Positions 10,360 through 21,094 of a DNA stretch of 64,000 nt are shown here, in pieces. Position numbers and translations under genes: made by a program. Below the pieces are notes generated by a model. That model did not search any database. It was not told where the DNA came from and saw only the letters and a program-made list of their open reading frames with translations. Numbering within the stretch: the stretch's first letter is position 1; each line of letters begins with the position of its first letter. The DNA comes from an uncultured Phocaeicola sp. (GTDB lineage Bacteria > Bacteroidota > Bacteroidia > Bacteroidales > Bacteroidaceae), in contig CARCZS010000001.1 of the NCBI GenBank assembly GCA_948956705.1, positions 124,001 through 188,000 on the forward strand, written 5' to 3'.

Positions 10360-11454
10360 TTATTTTTCTACACCGAATTTGTAGATGGTTACTTGATTGT
10401 AAGTTTCCCCCGGATGTAGAACACAAGAAGGGAAATGGCCTTTATTGGGCGTATCAGGAAAATGTTGTGCTTCAAAACAGATGGCACTTCTTGCTGGGAA
10501 AGTTGCTCCATGAGCACCTTCGAAACCATTGTGCCAGTTTGAAGTATAAACTTGTACACCGGGCTCTGTAGTGTATACTTCCATGCTACGACCGCTTTCG
10601 GGCTCCACACATTTTGCTGCAAAACTCAGTGTGCCTGCTTCACGTTTGTTTAATACATAGCAGTGGTCATAGCCGGCACCGAATTCTAGCTGTTCGAATG
10701 GGTCATTGATTCTACTGTCTACTCTTTGAGGAGTACGAAAATCCATAGGAGTACCTTCTACTTTGGCAATTTCGCCTGTAGGGATGGATACATTATCTAT
10801 CGGAGTATAAAAATCAGCATTAATGGTTACGATGTTGTTATCAACGGTTGCCGTAGGATTGGCAATGCCTGATAGGCTGAAAAAACCGTGGTGAGTAAGA
10901 TTTACCAATGTTGTTTTGTCTGTTGTAGCGTGGTAAGTAATGATGAATTCATTTTGATTACTTAAAGTGTACGTTACGTGAATATCCAAATTTCCTGGAA
11001 ATCCTTCTTCGCCATCAGCAGATAAATAATGCAATTTCAAGCTTTGGGGAGTTTCCTGTTCTGCATCCCAAATGCGGGTATGAAATCCGGTAGGACCGCC
11101 ATGCAGCGAGTTGGGACCATTGTTGATAGTCAGTGAATATTCTTTCCCTTCTAAAATGAATTTGCCTCCTGCTATACGGTTTCCGTAACGACCGATAAGA
11201 GTACTGAGGAAAGGTTCGTGGCTATTGATAACATGGGTTATACTATCATGTCCTTGAATGACATTGGCATATTTACCGTTTTTGTCCGGAACCATAATAG
11301 CTAATACTGCTCCACCATAGTTGGTGACAGCTATTTCAGCTCCGTTTTCATTTTTCAGAATGAAGAGGTCTGTTTGTTTCCCGTTCACTGTTGTCTGAAA
11401 ATCGGCCCGTTTCAGGCCGCATAAATTCTCATCGGAAGTAGATGTGTTTATCAT
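10360..11454 (-). CDS. galM: Aldose 1-epimerase (mutarotase), galactose operon
   Basis: A 364-residue mutarotase without an export signal, so probably cytoplasmic. Family motifs are NSLHGGPTGFHTRIWDA, NLTHHGFFSLSG with the catalytic histidine, and CFEAQHFPDTPNKGHF. It interconverts alpha and beta galactose so that galactokinase receives the right anomer. It heads the galactose operon and is clearly paralogous to the lipoprotein mutarotase at 6427-7581. That gives one exported and one internal copy for two sugar pathways. Confidence 0.94.
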   Translation of the reverse strand: MINTSTSDENLCGLKRADFQTTVNGKQTDLFILKNENGAEIAVTNYGGAVLAIMVPDKNGKYANVIQGHDSITHVINSHEPFLSTLIGRYGNRIAGGKFILEGKEYSLTINNGPNSLHGGPTGFHTRIWDAEQETPQSLKLHYLSADGEEGFPGNLDIHVTYTLSNQNEFIITYHATTDKTTLVNLTHHGFFSLSGIANPTATVDNNIVTINADFYTPIDNVSIPTGEIAKVEGTPMDFRTPQRVDSRINDPFEQLEFGAGYDHCYVLNKREAGTLSFAAKCVEPESGRSMEVYTTEPGVQVYTSNWHNGFEGAHGATFPARSAICFEAQHFPDTPNKGHFPSCVLHPGETYNQVTIYKFGVEK

Positions 11455-11460
11455 GTTATT

Positions 11461-11525
11461 GAAAATCTTTTTATTTTATGTATAAAACTAATGCAAATAA
11501 AAAGATTTTCTTCGGTATTCCCAAA
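11461..11525 (-). promoter_or_regulatory. Promoter and perfect inverted repeat ahead of the galactose operon
   Basis: On the minus strand a TTTG (-33 type, 11522-11525) and TTTATTTG (close to the TAnnTTTG -7 element, 11494-11501) are separated by 20 bp. A perfect 16-bp inverted repeat (arms 11461-11476 and 11495-11510, 18-nt spacer) overlaps the -7 element and ends 6 bp before the galM ATG. It could be an operator, a 5' leader hairpin, or the folC promoter-proximal boundary; position favours control of the galactose operon. Confidence 0.45.
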
Positions 11526-11548
11526 CTTTTTCTATAAAAGTGAACGGA

Positions 11549-12835
11549 CTAAACGTGAAATTTTAATAAATCCGCAACGATAAAGCTGCTTCCTCCAACA
11601 AAAATAAAGTCATTTTTGTTAGCCTTTTCTTTAGCGGCTGTTACAGCTGTTTCTACATCAGGATAAGTATCTCCGTGCAGCCCGGATTGCATCGCTAAGC
11701 TTTGTAATTCTTTTTCGGATAAAGCACGCTTTACGCTGGCTTTGGTAAAATAAAAGGTGGCATTTTTAGGAAGCATGGACAATACTCCACTGATATCCTT
11801 GTCGTTTACCATACCTATTACAATGTGTAATCGTTCATATTTCTGATGTTCTAATTGTTCTATGATATACGAAAGACCTCCTACATTATGTCCTGTATCG
11901 CATATTAAAGTCGGTTCACTTTCTAATTTTTGCCATCTTCCCATCAGGCCGGTGAGTTCACATACTTGTGAGAATCCTTTGCGTATATTGCTTTCGGTAA
12001 GTTGATAACCTGCTTGTTTTAATAGGCGGATGGCAGATAAAAGTGTATTGGTGTTTTTAAGTTGGCAAAGCCCTTCCAGTTCGCCTTCCAGATTGAGGTA
12101 GTCGGTTGTTTGATATATTCGTTTACCTTTTTCATTTATGCTGGAGGAGTGTAATAACTGTTCTTCTTCTGCAAAGTAGATAGGAGCGTTTACTTCTTTA
12201 GCACGGGTTGTAAATATAGGTTTGGTTTCGGGTGTGGTTTCACCGATAACTACCGGGGTCTTTTCTTTGATGATTCCGGCCTTCTCTGTGGCTATTTTGG
12301 CTAATGTGTTACCTAAGAATTGTATATGGTCGAAACTGATATTGGTTATGACACATAGATCCGGACGGATGATGTTTGTACAATCTATTCGTCCTCCCAG
12401 GCCGACTTCTATAATGGCTACATCTACTTGGCTTTGGGCAAAATAGTGGAAAGCCATTGCAGTAGTCAGTTCAAAGAAAGAAGGATGCAGAGGTTCAAAA
12501 AAGGCACGGTGTTTTTCTACAAAGTCTATGACATATTCTTTGGATACAGGAATTCCGTTGACGCGGATTCGTTCACGGAAATCTATCAGATGTGGAGAAG
12601 TGTAAAGTCCTGTCTTGTATCCGGCTGATTGTAAAATGGCGGCTAAAGTATGTGAACAAGAGCCTTTTCCATTGGTCCCGGCTATATGAATGGTTCGGAA
12701 TTGGCGATGGGGATGGTTGAAATACTTGTCTAAAAGATAAGTGTTTTCTAACCCTGCCTTGTATGCATCTTTTCCTATATGTTGGAATAATGGGGCACTA
12801 TTATATAAATAATCCAATGTTTCTTCGTAATTCAT
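11549..12835 (-). CDS. folC: Folylpolyglutamate synthase / dihydrofolate synthase
   Basis: A 428-residue Mur-ligase-like enzyme. The P-loop GTNGKGSCSHTLAAIL is near residue 53, followed by the family segment GLYTSPHLIDFRERIRVNG and later EVGLGGRIDCTN and ITNISFDHIQFLGNT. FolC adds glutamate to dihydropteroate and folates in the cytoplasm. Length is typical. It stands between the galactose operon (94 bp downstream) and dnaJ (hairpin in between), so it is probably its own transcription unit. Confidence 0.95.
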   Translation of the reverse strand: MNYEETLDYLYNSAPLFQHIGKDAYKAGLENTYLLDKYFNHPHRQFRTIHIAGTNGKGSCSHTLAAILQSAGYKTGLYTSPHLIDFRERIRVNGIPVSKEYVIDFVEKHRAFFEPLHPSFFELTTAMAFHYFAQSQVDVAIIEVGLGGRIDCTNIIRPDLCVITNISFDHIQFLGNTLAKIATEKAGIIKEKTPVVIGETTPETKPIFTTRAKEVNAPIYFAEEEQLLHSSSINEKGKRIYQTTDYLNLEGELEGLCQLKNTNTLLSAIRLLKQAGYQLTESNIRKGFSQVCELTGLMGRWQKLESEPTLICDTGHNVGGLSYIIEQLEHQKYERLHIVIGMVNDKDISGVLSMLPKNATFYFTKASVKRALSEKELQSLAMQSGLHGDTYPDVETAVTAAKEKANKNDFIFVGGSSFIVADLLKFHV

Positions 12836-12856
12836 GGCAAATGTTTTTATTTACCG

Positions 12857-12918
12857 CAAAGTGTCACAAAAGAATGCCCGGCAGATATAAAACCTGGTAT
12901 TCTTTCTGTGACACTTTG
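12857..12918 (-). terminator. Large hairpin between dnaJ and folC, likely dnaJ terminator
   Basis: Perfect 12-bp arms CAAAGTGTCACA (12857-12868) and TGTGACACTTTG (12907-12918) are extended inward by AAGAAT/ATTCTT with one bulged base. The element lies 12 bp past the dnaJ stop. There is no strong T run, so its activity as a terminator is inferred. Confidence 0.55.
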
Positions 12919-12929
12919 TAGTATAAAAA

Positions 12930-14105
12930 TTAATCGAAGAAGTTTTTGAACTTCTTGAATATTTTTTCTTTAATGCTTGTATTCGGTTTGAAGTTATCCG
13001 ATTCTTGCATTTTCTCTAGTGCTTGTTTTTCATCTTTATTCAACGTTTCTGGAATATATACGCTTACATTGACTAATAAATCACCTGTACCGTTACTGTA
13101 ACCATAACTATTGACATTGGGCAATCCTTTACCTCTTAGGCGTAAGACCTTACCTGGTTGGGTGCCTGGTTCAATTTTTACTTTTACTTTGCTATCAATA
13201 GTTGGTATTTCTACAGTGCCTCCTAAAGCAGCAGTCGGAACGCTTAGTAACAGATTGTAAATCAAATCATTTTCATCGCGTATTAGGTCTGGATGGGATT
13301 CTTCTTCTATGACAACAAGCAAATCACCGGGAACACCGTTATGTTTGCCCGCATTTCCTTTCCCATTGACAGAAAGTTGCATTCCTTCAGCCACACCGGC
13401 AGGAATTTTCACTTCCACGACTTCTTCTCCGTATACAATACCTTCTCCTGCACAAGCTTTACATTTGTTCTTAATTATTTTCCCTTCTCCGTTACATTGT
13501 GGACATACGCTTTGTGATTGCACCATTCCAAAAATGCTTTGTTGGGTGCGGGTGATACTTCCTGTTCCATGACAAGTGGGACACGTTTCCGTTCCTCCTT
13601 CTCCTTCGGCTCCTGAACCATGGCAATGGTCACATGTTACGTACTTTTTCAGTTTGAATTTCTTTTCTACTCCCGTAGAAATCTCTTTTAAGTTCAGTTT
13701 TACTTTTACACGGAGGTCTGAACCACGGAACTTGCGTTGTGCGGAACGTCCGCCACCACCGAAACCTCCAAAGCCTCCGAAACCTCCTCCATGTCCACCG
13801 AAGATGTCACCGAACATAGAGAAAATATCATCCATGGACATACCTTGTCCGAATCCTTCAAAACCGCCACCGGCAGCTCCACTCATTCCTGCATGTCCGA
13901 ATTGGTCGTAACGGGCGCGTTTATCCGGGTTGCTCAACACATCATAAGCTTCGGCAGCTTCCTTGAATTTTTCTTCCGCTTCTTTATCTCCCGGATTCTT
14001 GTCCGGATGATATTGTATTGCTTTTTTGCGGTATGCTTTTTTTATAACATCAAGGGTGGCTGTTTTGTCCACCTCCAGAACTTCGTAATAGTCTCTTTTT
14101 GCCAT
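12930..14105 (-). CDS. dnaJ: Chaperone DnaJ (Hsp40)
   Basis: A full-length 391-residue type I DnaJ. The J domain is at the N-terminus with the HPD tripeptide in [16 protein letters not shown] (about residue 33). A Gly/Phe-rich linker follows ([13 protein letters not shown]). Four zinc-finger repeats come next ([32 protein letters not shown]), then the C-terminal substrate-binding domains. DnaJ stimulates the DnaK ATPase and delivers unfolded proteins. It lies 18 bp downstream of grpE and is cotranscribed with it; dnaK is not in the window. Confidence 0.98.
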   Translation of the reverse strand: MAKRDYYEVLEVDKTATLDVIKKAYRKKAIQYHPDKNPGDKEAEEKFKEAAEAYDVLSNPDKRARYDQFGHAGMSGAAGGGFEGFGQGMSMDDIFSMFGDIFGGHGGGFGGFGGFGGGGRSAQRKFRGSDLRVKVKLNLKEISTGVEKKFKLKKYVTCDHCHGSGAEGEGGTETCPTCHGTGSITRTQQSIFGMVQSQSVCPQCNGEGKIIKNKCKACAGEGIVYGEEVVEVKIPAGVAEGMQLSVNGKGNAGKHNGVPGDLLVVIEEESHPDLIRDENDLIYNLLLSVPTAALGGTVEIPTIDSKVKVKIEPGTQPGKVLRLRGKGLPNVNSYGYSNGTGDLLVNVSVYIPETLNKDEKQALEKMQESDNFKPNTSIKEKIFKKFKNFFD

Positions 14106-14123
14106 GTCGTTTTATGATACTGT

Positions 14124-14744
14124 TTATTGAGCCACAACTACTTTGGCGTGGCGTATTACTTTGTCATTCAGCTTATAACCGGTTTGTACACAGTCCAATA
14201 TTTTTCCTTTCTTCTCTTCGGAAGGAGCTGGAACTAATGCAATTGCTTCGTGATAATCGGTATCAAAGTTCTCACCGTCAGTCTCTATTTTCTGAAGTCC
14301 TTCCTGGTTCAATACTTTCAGGAATTTGTTGTAGATCAACTCAATTCCTTCACGCATTGCTTTTACATCATCCGAAGTTTCTGAAGTCTTTACTGCACGC
14401 TCCAAGTCATCCAAAATAGGAAGAATGGCAGTAATGGCCTTTTCTCCACCATTTTTAATCAATTCGGCCTTCTCTTTCATGGTGCGTTTACGGTAATTGT
14501 CAAATTCGGCTGAAAGACGCAGGTATTTGTCATGCTGCTCTTCTATTGTTTTCTGAGCTTCCGCCAATTCCTTGTTCACCTTTTCTTCAGCGTTCAGTTC
14601 TTCTGTTGCTTCTTTCTGAGTTTCTTCATCAATGGCAGCTTCTGCCGCTTCCTGATTTTTCAAAACTTCCTCGTCTTGAGGTTGGTTCTTCTCTGTTGGG
14701 TTCATATTCTTATTAAACTTTTTGTTTTTCTTATTTTTACTCAT
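14124..14744 (-). CDS. grpE: Nucleotide exchange factor GrpE
   Basis: A 206-residue GrpE with a long charged N-terminal segment and coiled coil (about residues 45-100, rich in Glu and Lys). The family core follows: YLRLSAEFDNYRKRTMKEKAEL and the C-terminal VQTGYKLNDKVIRHAKVVVAQ. GrpE releases ADP from DnaK in the chaperone cycle. It is the promoter-proximal gene of the grpE-dnaJ pair and is divergent from the ABC-F gene, with about 177 bp between the two start codons. Confidence 0.97.
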   Translation of the reverse strand: MSKNKKNKKFNKNMNPTEKNQPQDEEVLKNQEAAEAAIDEETQKEATEELNAEEKVNKELAEAQKTIEEQHDKYLRLSAEFDNYRKRTMKEKAELIKNGGEKAITAILPILDDLERAVKTSETSDDVKAMREGIELIYNKFLKVLNQEGLQKIETDGENFDTDYHEAIALVPAPSEEKKGKILDCVQTGYKLNDKVIRHAKVVVAQ

Positions 14745-14871
14745 AACAGTCAGGTCTTTTAGGTTAATTTACTGCTAACAAATTTCGTGCCTAGTTGTTT
14801 TCTTAGAGTAATAATTTTGCAAAAGTACGGAATTTCTGCCACACTGGCATACTTTTCTGAATTAAAATGCC

Positions 14872-14879
14872 TACCTTTG
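14872..14879 (+). promoter_or_regulatory. -7 promoter element for the ABC-F gene
   Basis: TACCTTTG matches the Bacteroidales -7 consensus TAnnTTTG and lies 42 bp before the ATG of the ABC-F gene. A convincing -33 TTTG at the right distance is not seen (a weak TTTTC lies upstream). Confidence 0.5.
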
Positions 14880-14906
14880 CAATTCCAAAATAGAATAATT
14901 ATATAA

Positions 14907-16541
<1,635 letters not shown>

Positions 16542-16575
16542 ATTATAAATATGAGCTGAAAAAGAAAGAGTCATT

Positions 16576-16605
16576 GGGAGCCATTGTTCCTGTGGCTCTT
16601 TTTTT
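16576..16605 (+). terminator. Rho-independent terminator after the ABC-F gene
   Basis: Stem GAGCCA (16578-16583) / TGGCTC (16593-16598) with a 9-nt loop is followed by a run of seven or more T, about 35 bp past the stop codon. Confidence 0.85.
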
Positions 16606-16703
16606 ATGGTTTAGCCGCAATTCTCATTCTGTATGAACCATAATGAGTTCAAAAAATCTATGATAATGGACGATAATCCATGTCGTTATATTAGAATTAG
16701 GAT

Positions 16704-16711
16704 TATTTTTG
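16704..16711 (+). promoter_or_regulatory. -7 promoter element for the esterase gene
   Basis: TATTTTTG matches TAnnTTTG and lies 28 bp upstream of the chosen ATG at 16740. The -33 region is not clear. Confidence 0.4.
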
Positions 16712-16739
16712 TGTCCATTAAAAACATGAAATGATACTT

Positions 16740-18242
16740 ATGAAAAACTTAATTTTGATTTTGATTTTTGCAGCTGTTGGCTTGAATACGATGGCTTCCA
16801 ATCCTGTACATGTGATTATAACTGCCGGACAGTCTAATACCGATGGACGAACTCCTAATGAAGATTTGCCGGCATATATTAAAGCATTGGCTACGGATAC
16901 ACTGACGTATGCCGAAGGTGCCTACCGTTATTGTCAGATAGCTCAGAATGACGGAAAGGGAGAATTTATTCCTTTCTGGCCTCGTGCCAAACGTAGCGGA
17001 AAAAATAATATGTGGGCTTTTGATGCAGTGACATATTATTGGTTGGAGCAGTTGTTGCAGGAGAAATTTTATGTGGTGAAATGGGCTGTTGGCGGAACTT
17101 CCATAGCACCTGATTATAATGCTTCCAAGGGACGTTTTTGGTCTGCGGCGCCTGAATGGCTGGCACAGGCTAAGCCAACTTCTGATGGAGGAAACTCCTT
17201 GTTGCTTTCTTTCATTCAAGAGATAGACATGTGTATAGACAAGACTCTTTCCCGCCTGAAGGATGGCTATCAGATAGATGCATTTCTTTGGCATCAGGGG
17301 GAAAGTGATTATGCTAAAAGTAAAGATTATTACCGTAACTTGAAGACAATGGTGGCTTATGTGCGTATGCATCTGACAGAAAAAACCGGAAAGGATTATT
17401 CTCGTTTGCCTTTTATTTTTGGTACTGTTGCCCGAAGTAATAAATATTTCAGCAGAGAAGTGGAGAATGCGATGAAGCAATTGGCTGCTGAAGATCCGAA
17501 CATGCACCTGATAGATATGTCAGGCGCGGAATTGTTAAATGACAGACTTCATTTCACGGCTCATTCGGCAGAGTATTTGGGACAACAGGTATATAAGCAG
17601 TTGGAACAAATTATTAAAGGAGTTACCGTCAGGACTGATGAATTGAAAGGAAAACGTTTGGGAATTATTGGAGATAGTTATGTGAAGAATCATAAGGAAC
17701 CTGTTAAGAATACCTGGCATTATAAATTTGCCGAGAAACATGGTATGGAATATTTAAATTATGGCAAGAACGGCAGCAGCATTGCTTATAGTAGCCCGCG
17801 TTGGGGGGAAGCGATGTATGTAAGATATAAGGAAATGCCGGATGATTTGGATTATGTTATTGTTGTGGGTGGGCACAATGATGGTTTTAAATTGGATTCA
17901 ATTGGCGGTATTGATGTATTTAAAGAGAGGCTGGCAATGCTGTGTGAAGGGCTTATTGAAAAGTATCCCACAGCTAAGATTTTTTTCTTTACCCGATGGA
18001 ACTGTAAAAATTTTGCAGGAAGTGATGCTGAGAAAGTGGTGGATGCTATGATTGAGGTTTGTGGAAATTATAGTATTCCTATTTTTGACAGCGCCCGAAA
18101 AGGAGGAATTTATGCAAGTAATGATCATTTTAGAAAAATATATTTTCAGAACAGCAAGAATAATACAGATACTGCACATTTGAATGAAAAAGGTCATGAA
18201 CGTTTCTTGAAAGTGGCTGAGAGTTTTATATTGCAATACTGA
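16740..18242 (+). CDS. Exported double SGNH esterase (sialate O-acetylesterase-like plus GDSL-like domain)
   Basis: A 500-residue protein starting at the ATG at 16740; an ATG three codons upstream is in frame, but this start gives a clean signal peptide (MKNLILILIFAAVGLNTMAS). The first domain has the SASA-type motif ITAGQSNTDG with Ser32, a WHQGESDY block, and a late DRLHFTAHSAEYLG block with Asp and His. The second domain starts near residue 305 with IIGDSYV (Ser about 313), then VVGGHNDG and DTAHLNEKGHERF. Both halves therefore keep a full Ser-Asp-His set and could both be active. Such enzymes remove acetyl groups from host or plant glycans in the periplasm. The exact substrate cannot be told; it stands alone with its own promoter-like element. 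Confidence 0.85.
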   Translation: MKNLILILIFAAVGLNTMASNPVHVIITAGQSNTDGRTPNEDLPAYIKALATDTLTYAEGAYRYCQIAQNDGKGEFIPFWPRAKRSGKNNMWAFDAVTYYWLEQLLQEKFYVVKWAVGGTSIAPDYNASKGRFWSAAPEWLAQAKPTSDGGNSLLLSFIQEIDMCIDKTLSRLKDGYQIDAFLWHQGESDYAKSKDYYRNLKTMVAYVRMHLTEKTGKDYSRLPFIFGTVARSNKYFSREVENAMKQLAAEDPNMHLIDMSGAELLNDRLHFTAHSAEYLGQQVYKQLEQIIKGVTVRTDELKGKRLGIIGDSYVKNHKEPVKNTWHYKFAEKHGMEYLNYGKNGSSIAYSSPRWGEAMYVRYKEMPDDLDYVIVVGGHNDGFKLDSIGGIDVFKERLAMLCEGLIEKYPTAKIFFFTRWNCKNFAGSDAEKVVDAMIEVCGNYSIPIFDSARKGGIYASNDHFRKIYFQNSKNNTDTAHLNEKGHERFLKVAESFILQY

Positions 18243-18308
18243 ATAATGTAAATGTAATGGATTATTTTTAAAATGTGATGACGCAGAAATAATCCATTTA
18301 CAATTTTC

Positions 18309-19361
18309 TTACAGTTCGGAGAAAAAAGTAAGGTATTTTCTCTCCGCTAGGGAAAGTAATTCTCTTTTGATCTTTGTATTTTTCTTGAACCAGTTCATTT
18401 CTATATGTGTTGTTTGTTTTTGTATGACTTTATTCCAATTTCCAACTATTTGCCCGTTGTACAGAATAACCGGACGGAATATCCCGAAAGAATTGAATGC
18501 TTTGTGTTGGTATTCTTTGTTCAATACATCAGTACGGTCTTTGTAGCTGATTAGGTATTCATCGTATGAAGGAAGAATATGCAATATGTCGGTTGTTTTT
18601 TCTTCTTTATAAGACTGATGAACATATAATTTTTGTGCTAGGAAACGGTCAGTAAGCAATTCTTGTTCAATGGCGGCTATACCTTGTCTAGCTTCCGTTA
18701 CCGAAAGTCCGGACCACCATACAAAGTCTTTCAGACTGGCAGGAGAGTGGCTTCTAAAATACTTGCGTGCCAAGATAGCTAGCGCCTCTTCTTTATGTAA
18801 TTCTTGTATTGGAGGAACACGCTCATCCAAAAGTGCGAAGGTGATTTTATTATTTTTATCTGCTCCGCTGCAAATAAGTCCTTCAGCTTCAGCGTGAATC
18901 AGGAAACGGTTGGATAATCTTTCATTGGTTTCCAGCCCTCCTTCTTTAAATATGTTGTCAATTTCTTGCTTGGTCAGATGATTGTGTCCTGCTAGTGCCT
19001 TTTCCAATAATCGGTTTGCTTTGTTGTAAATGTCAACTGAAATGTCTTGTCCTCTGGACTTGGCAAAAGAGTCATTGGCAGTAATGATGCGTCGGGATGA
19101 AAGCTTCAGCATCCAGCGTATATCTTCTGCAGCTACATAATGCCAAGTAGGACGCATGACATGAATGCGCAATATATCTCCTTTTGCCAGTGCCTCATTG
19201 ACTGTTTGCAGATTTCCTGCCTTTAGCCGGATACCAATAGCCCATTTGGACATGGTGTAATCTTGCGCTTGAATGCCTCCCATCCATGATACAAGATCTT
19301 TCGGATTATTGAAAACCGGATTTATTAACTGTTGGCTGTGCAGACGGATGGTAGGTATCAT
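18309..19361 (-). CDS. Winged-helix DNA-binding protein of the AlkZ-like (HTH_42) family
   Basis: A 350-residue protein of the winged-helix family that includes the DNA glycosylases AlkZ and YcaQ. The N-terminal segment WMGGIQAQDYTMSKWAIGIRL contains a Q-A-Q triplet, matching the QxQ catalytic motif described for AlkZ-type members. Later segments such as HVMRPTWHYVAAEDIRWML and ILPSYDEYLISYKDR are typical of the family. AlkZ-type enzymes remove alkylated bases or unhook interstrand crosslinks, so a repair role is plausible but not shown here. Its ATG overlaps the last codons of the cytidine deaminase gene by 4 bp, so the two are translationally coupled. Confidence 0.8.
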   Translation of the reverse strand: MIPTIRLHSQQLINPVFNNPKDLVSWMGGIQAQDYTMSKWAIGIRLKAGNLQTVNEALAKGDILRIHVMRPTWHYVAAEDIRWMLKLSSRRIITANDSFAKSRGQDISVDIYNKANRLLEKALAGHNHLTKQEIDNIFKEGGLETNERLSNRFLIHAEAEGLICSGADKNNKITFALLDERVPPIQELHKEEALAILARKYFRSHSPASLKDFVWWSGLSVTEARQGIAAIEQELLTDRFLAQKLYVHQSYKEEKTTDILHILPSYDEYLISYKDRTDVLNKEYQHKAFNSFGIFRPVILYNGQIVGNWNKVIQKQTTHIEMNWFKKNTKIKRELLSLAERKYLTFFSEL

Positions 19362-19837
19362 TTCAGATAATTTCCATCAAACGATAAAGGTAAAAGTCCG
19401 CTTACGTTTTCTAATATATAAATATCAGTCTTACTATAAAGCAGTATCCGCATAGGTTTTCCATATCGTTTTTCAGTTTCTAATAATACTTGCCGACAGG
19501 CTCCGCAAGGAGGAATAGGTGTGTCAAGAAAACCATTTTCTGTGCGGGCAGCAATGGCGAGTGTTTTTACTGCTTGATCCGGATATTGAGAATTGGCATA
19601 AAACAAAGTGGTACGTTCTGCACAAAGACCAGATGGGTAGGCTGCATTTTCTTGATTGGTTCCGGTAATGACGATATCATTTTCCAACAGTGCGGCGGCT
19701 CCAACAGCAAAATGTGAGTAAGGAGCATAGCTTCTTTTCGTTGCTTCACACGCGGCGTCTATCAGTTTGCGGTCCTTCTCTGTTAGTTCGTCATAATGGC
19801 AAGCCTCTATGTTTATTTCCAGTTTGATTTGTTTCAT
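19358..19837 (-). CDS. cdd: Cytidine deaminase
   Basis: A 159-residue zinc enzyme when started at the ATG at 19837 (MKQIKLEINIEA); an ATG at 19864 would add nine poorly conserved residues. The catalytic and zinc ligands are visible in LCAERTTLF (Cys, Glu) and PPCGACRQVL (two Cys). SHFAVGAAALL is the family's substrate loop. It deaminates cytidine and deoxycytidine to uridine forms in pyrimidine salvage. It overlaps by 4 bp with the downstream AlkZ-like gene. Confidence 0.94.
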   Translation of the reverse strand: MKQIKLEINIEACHYDELTEKDRKLIDAACEATKRSYAPYSHFAVGAAALLENDIVITGTNQENAAYPSGLCAERTTLFYANSQYPDQAVKTLAIAARTENGFLDTPIPPCGACRQVLLETEKRYGKPMRILLYSKTDIYILENVSGLLPLSFDGNYLK

Positions 19838-20056
19838 GATACGTTCCTCTTTGTTTTCTTGCAAATGTAATGTTTTGTTTTTAATCTCCCAATGTTTCTT
19901 TTCTAAAATCTGGTTTTAAATTTATTTGTTTTCTTATTGCTTGTCGGAGTTGAATGTGAGAAGAATAATATAGTTACCGATAAAAAAAGGAGAAAGTTGC
20001 AACTTTTTTTTTTATTTGTGCGTCTAATGAATATATAATTAAAAAAGAGAAAGATT

Positions 20057-20380
20057 ATGTTAGCAACAACAACACCTACTATCGAAGGAAAACGTATAAC
20101 TAAATATTATGGCATTGTAACAGGTGAAACTATTATCGGTGCTAATCTGTTTCGTGATTTTTTTGCTAGTATTCGTGACATTGTAGGCGGTCGTTCCGGT
20201 TCTTATGAAGAAGTACTTCGACAGGCTAAAGATACTGCGTTACGAGAAATGCAGGATCAGGCTGCTTTATTGGGAGCTAATGCTGTAGTTGGGGTGGATT
20301 TGGATTATGAAACTGTGGGGGACAGCGGTAGTATGCTGATGGTAACCGCAAGCGGCACAGCTGTCAGAATAGAAGATTGA
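20057..20380 (+). CDS. YbjQ/UPF0145 family protein
   Basis: A 107-residue protein of the YbjQ (UPF0145) family, recognised from [46 protein letters not shown], with later [13 protein letters not shown] and [16 protein letters not shown] segments. Family members form small ring-like oligomers and are often annotated as heavy-metal-binding, but their function is not established. A purine-rich stretch just upstream of the ATG serves as ribosome binding site. The gene stands alone and ends in a strong bidirectional hairpin. Confidence 0.9.
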   Translation: MLATTTPTIEGKRITKYYGIVTGETIIGANLFRDFFASIRDIVGGRSGSYEEVLRQAKDTALREMQDQAALLGANAVVGVDLDYETVGDSGSMLMVTASGTAVRIED

Positions 20381-20383
20381 GGT

Positions 20384-20442
20384 AAAGCAGATGTGCCTGT
20401 TGCAATATTTTTTAGGTTTATTGCAACAGGTACATCTGCTTT
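20384..20442. terminator. Bidirectional terminator between ybjQ-like gene and lipoprotein gene
   Basis: Two 23-bp arms (20384-20406 and 20420-20442) pair with a single G-T mismatch, with A and T runs at both ends. It starts 4 bp after the plus-strand stop codon and ends 8 bp before the minus-strand stop codon, so it can end both transcripts. Confidence 0.9.
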
Positions 20443-20449
20443 TACTGTA

Positions 20450-21061
20450 TTAGGGTATTCCTAATATCTCTTTGGCCTTGTTTTTACTTGAAATGAAATC
20501 TAGTGAGTTGACAATATTATCGTAATTTGTTGTGTCAGCTATATGGTCTTTCAGTACTTGTAACATTTTTAACTTGTCATTATCAAAAGTATAAAGTGAC
20601 ATAAGTTTAAGGCATTGTGCGCAACTTAATTTTTTATTTATAATGGCTTTTTCCAGAGTTGAATCTTTGAATACGGAATTTTTTGTTTCATTGTATATCT
20701 TTTCAAATTCGTTATCGTCTATTGAACCAACGGTATCGAGGGATATTTTGCTGGAATATAGGTCTCCTACTGAAGTCTCTTTAGCTATTTCATTGTAGGA
20801 ATCCATGCTTGTTACCTTTCCGTTTCGAAATTCGATAATTAGAAATTTGCAAGACGTTGCAATTCCTCCGCTCTGATATTCCCATTGTTCCAAAGAACCA
20901 TCGAAACGTCGGAAATCGGGTTTTCCAAGAAGTTGGCCTATTTCTTCTGTTGTCATTCCCTGCTGTACTTTCCATGCTTTCTGTTTGATACTTCCTGTGG
21001 TATGACAGCTGACAAGTGTTATACTGATAACAAGCAATAATAGTTGTTTGAATTTTCTCAT
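20450..21061 (-). CDS. Lipoprotein with BamE/SmpA-like repeat and DUF4476-like C-terminus (copy 1)
   Basis: A 203-residue protein with a lipoprotein signal peptide (lipobox LVSC, Cys about residue 19). Residues about 30-60 (VQQGMTTEEIGQLLGKPDFRRFDGSLEQWEY) resemble the SmpA/OmlA (BamE) fold, in which a short helix before LGxPD is conserved. The C-terminal part (FEKIYNETKNSVFKDSTLE... LMSLYTFDNDKLKMLQVL) looks like DUF4476, a domain of unknown function frequent in Bacteroidetes. The gene directly follows a paralogue at 21095-21766 with a 33-bp gap. Function is unknown; an envelope role is inferred from the signal peptide. Confidence 0.75.
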   Translation of the reverse strand: MRKFKQLLLLVISITLVSCHTTGSIKQKAWKVQQGMTTEEIGQLLGKPDFRRFDGSLEQWEYQSGGIATSCKFLIIEFRNGKVTSMDSYNEIAKETSVGDLYSSKISLDTVGSIDDNEFEKIYNETKNSVFKDSTLEKAIINKKLSCAQCLKLMSLYTFDNDKLKMLQVLKDHIADTTNYDNIVNSLDFISSKNKAKEILGIP

Positions 21062-21094
21062 ATATTTATGTTTTTGTGTGTTGTTTAGGTTGAA

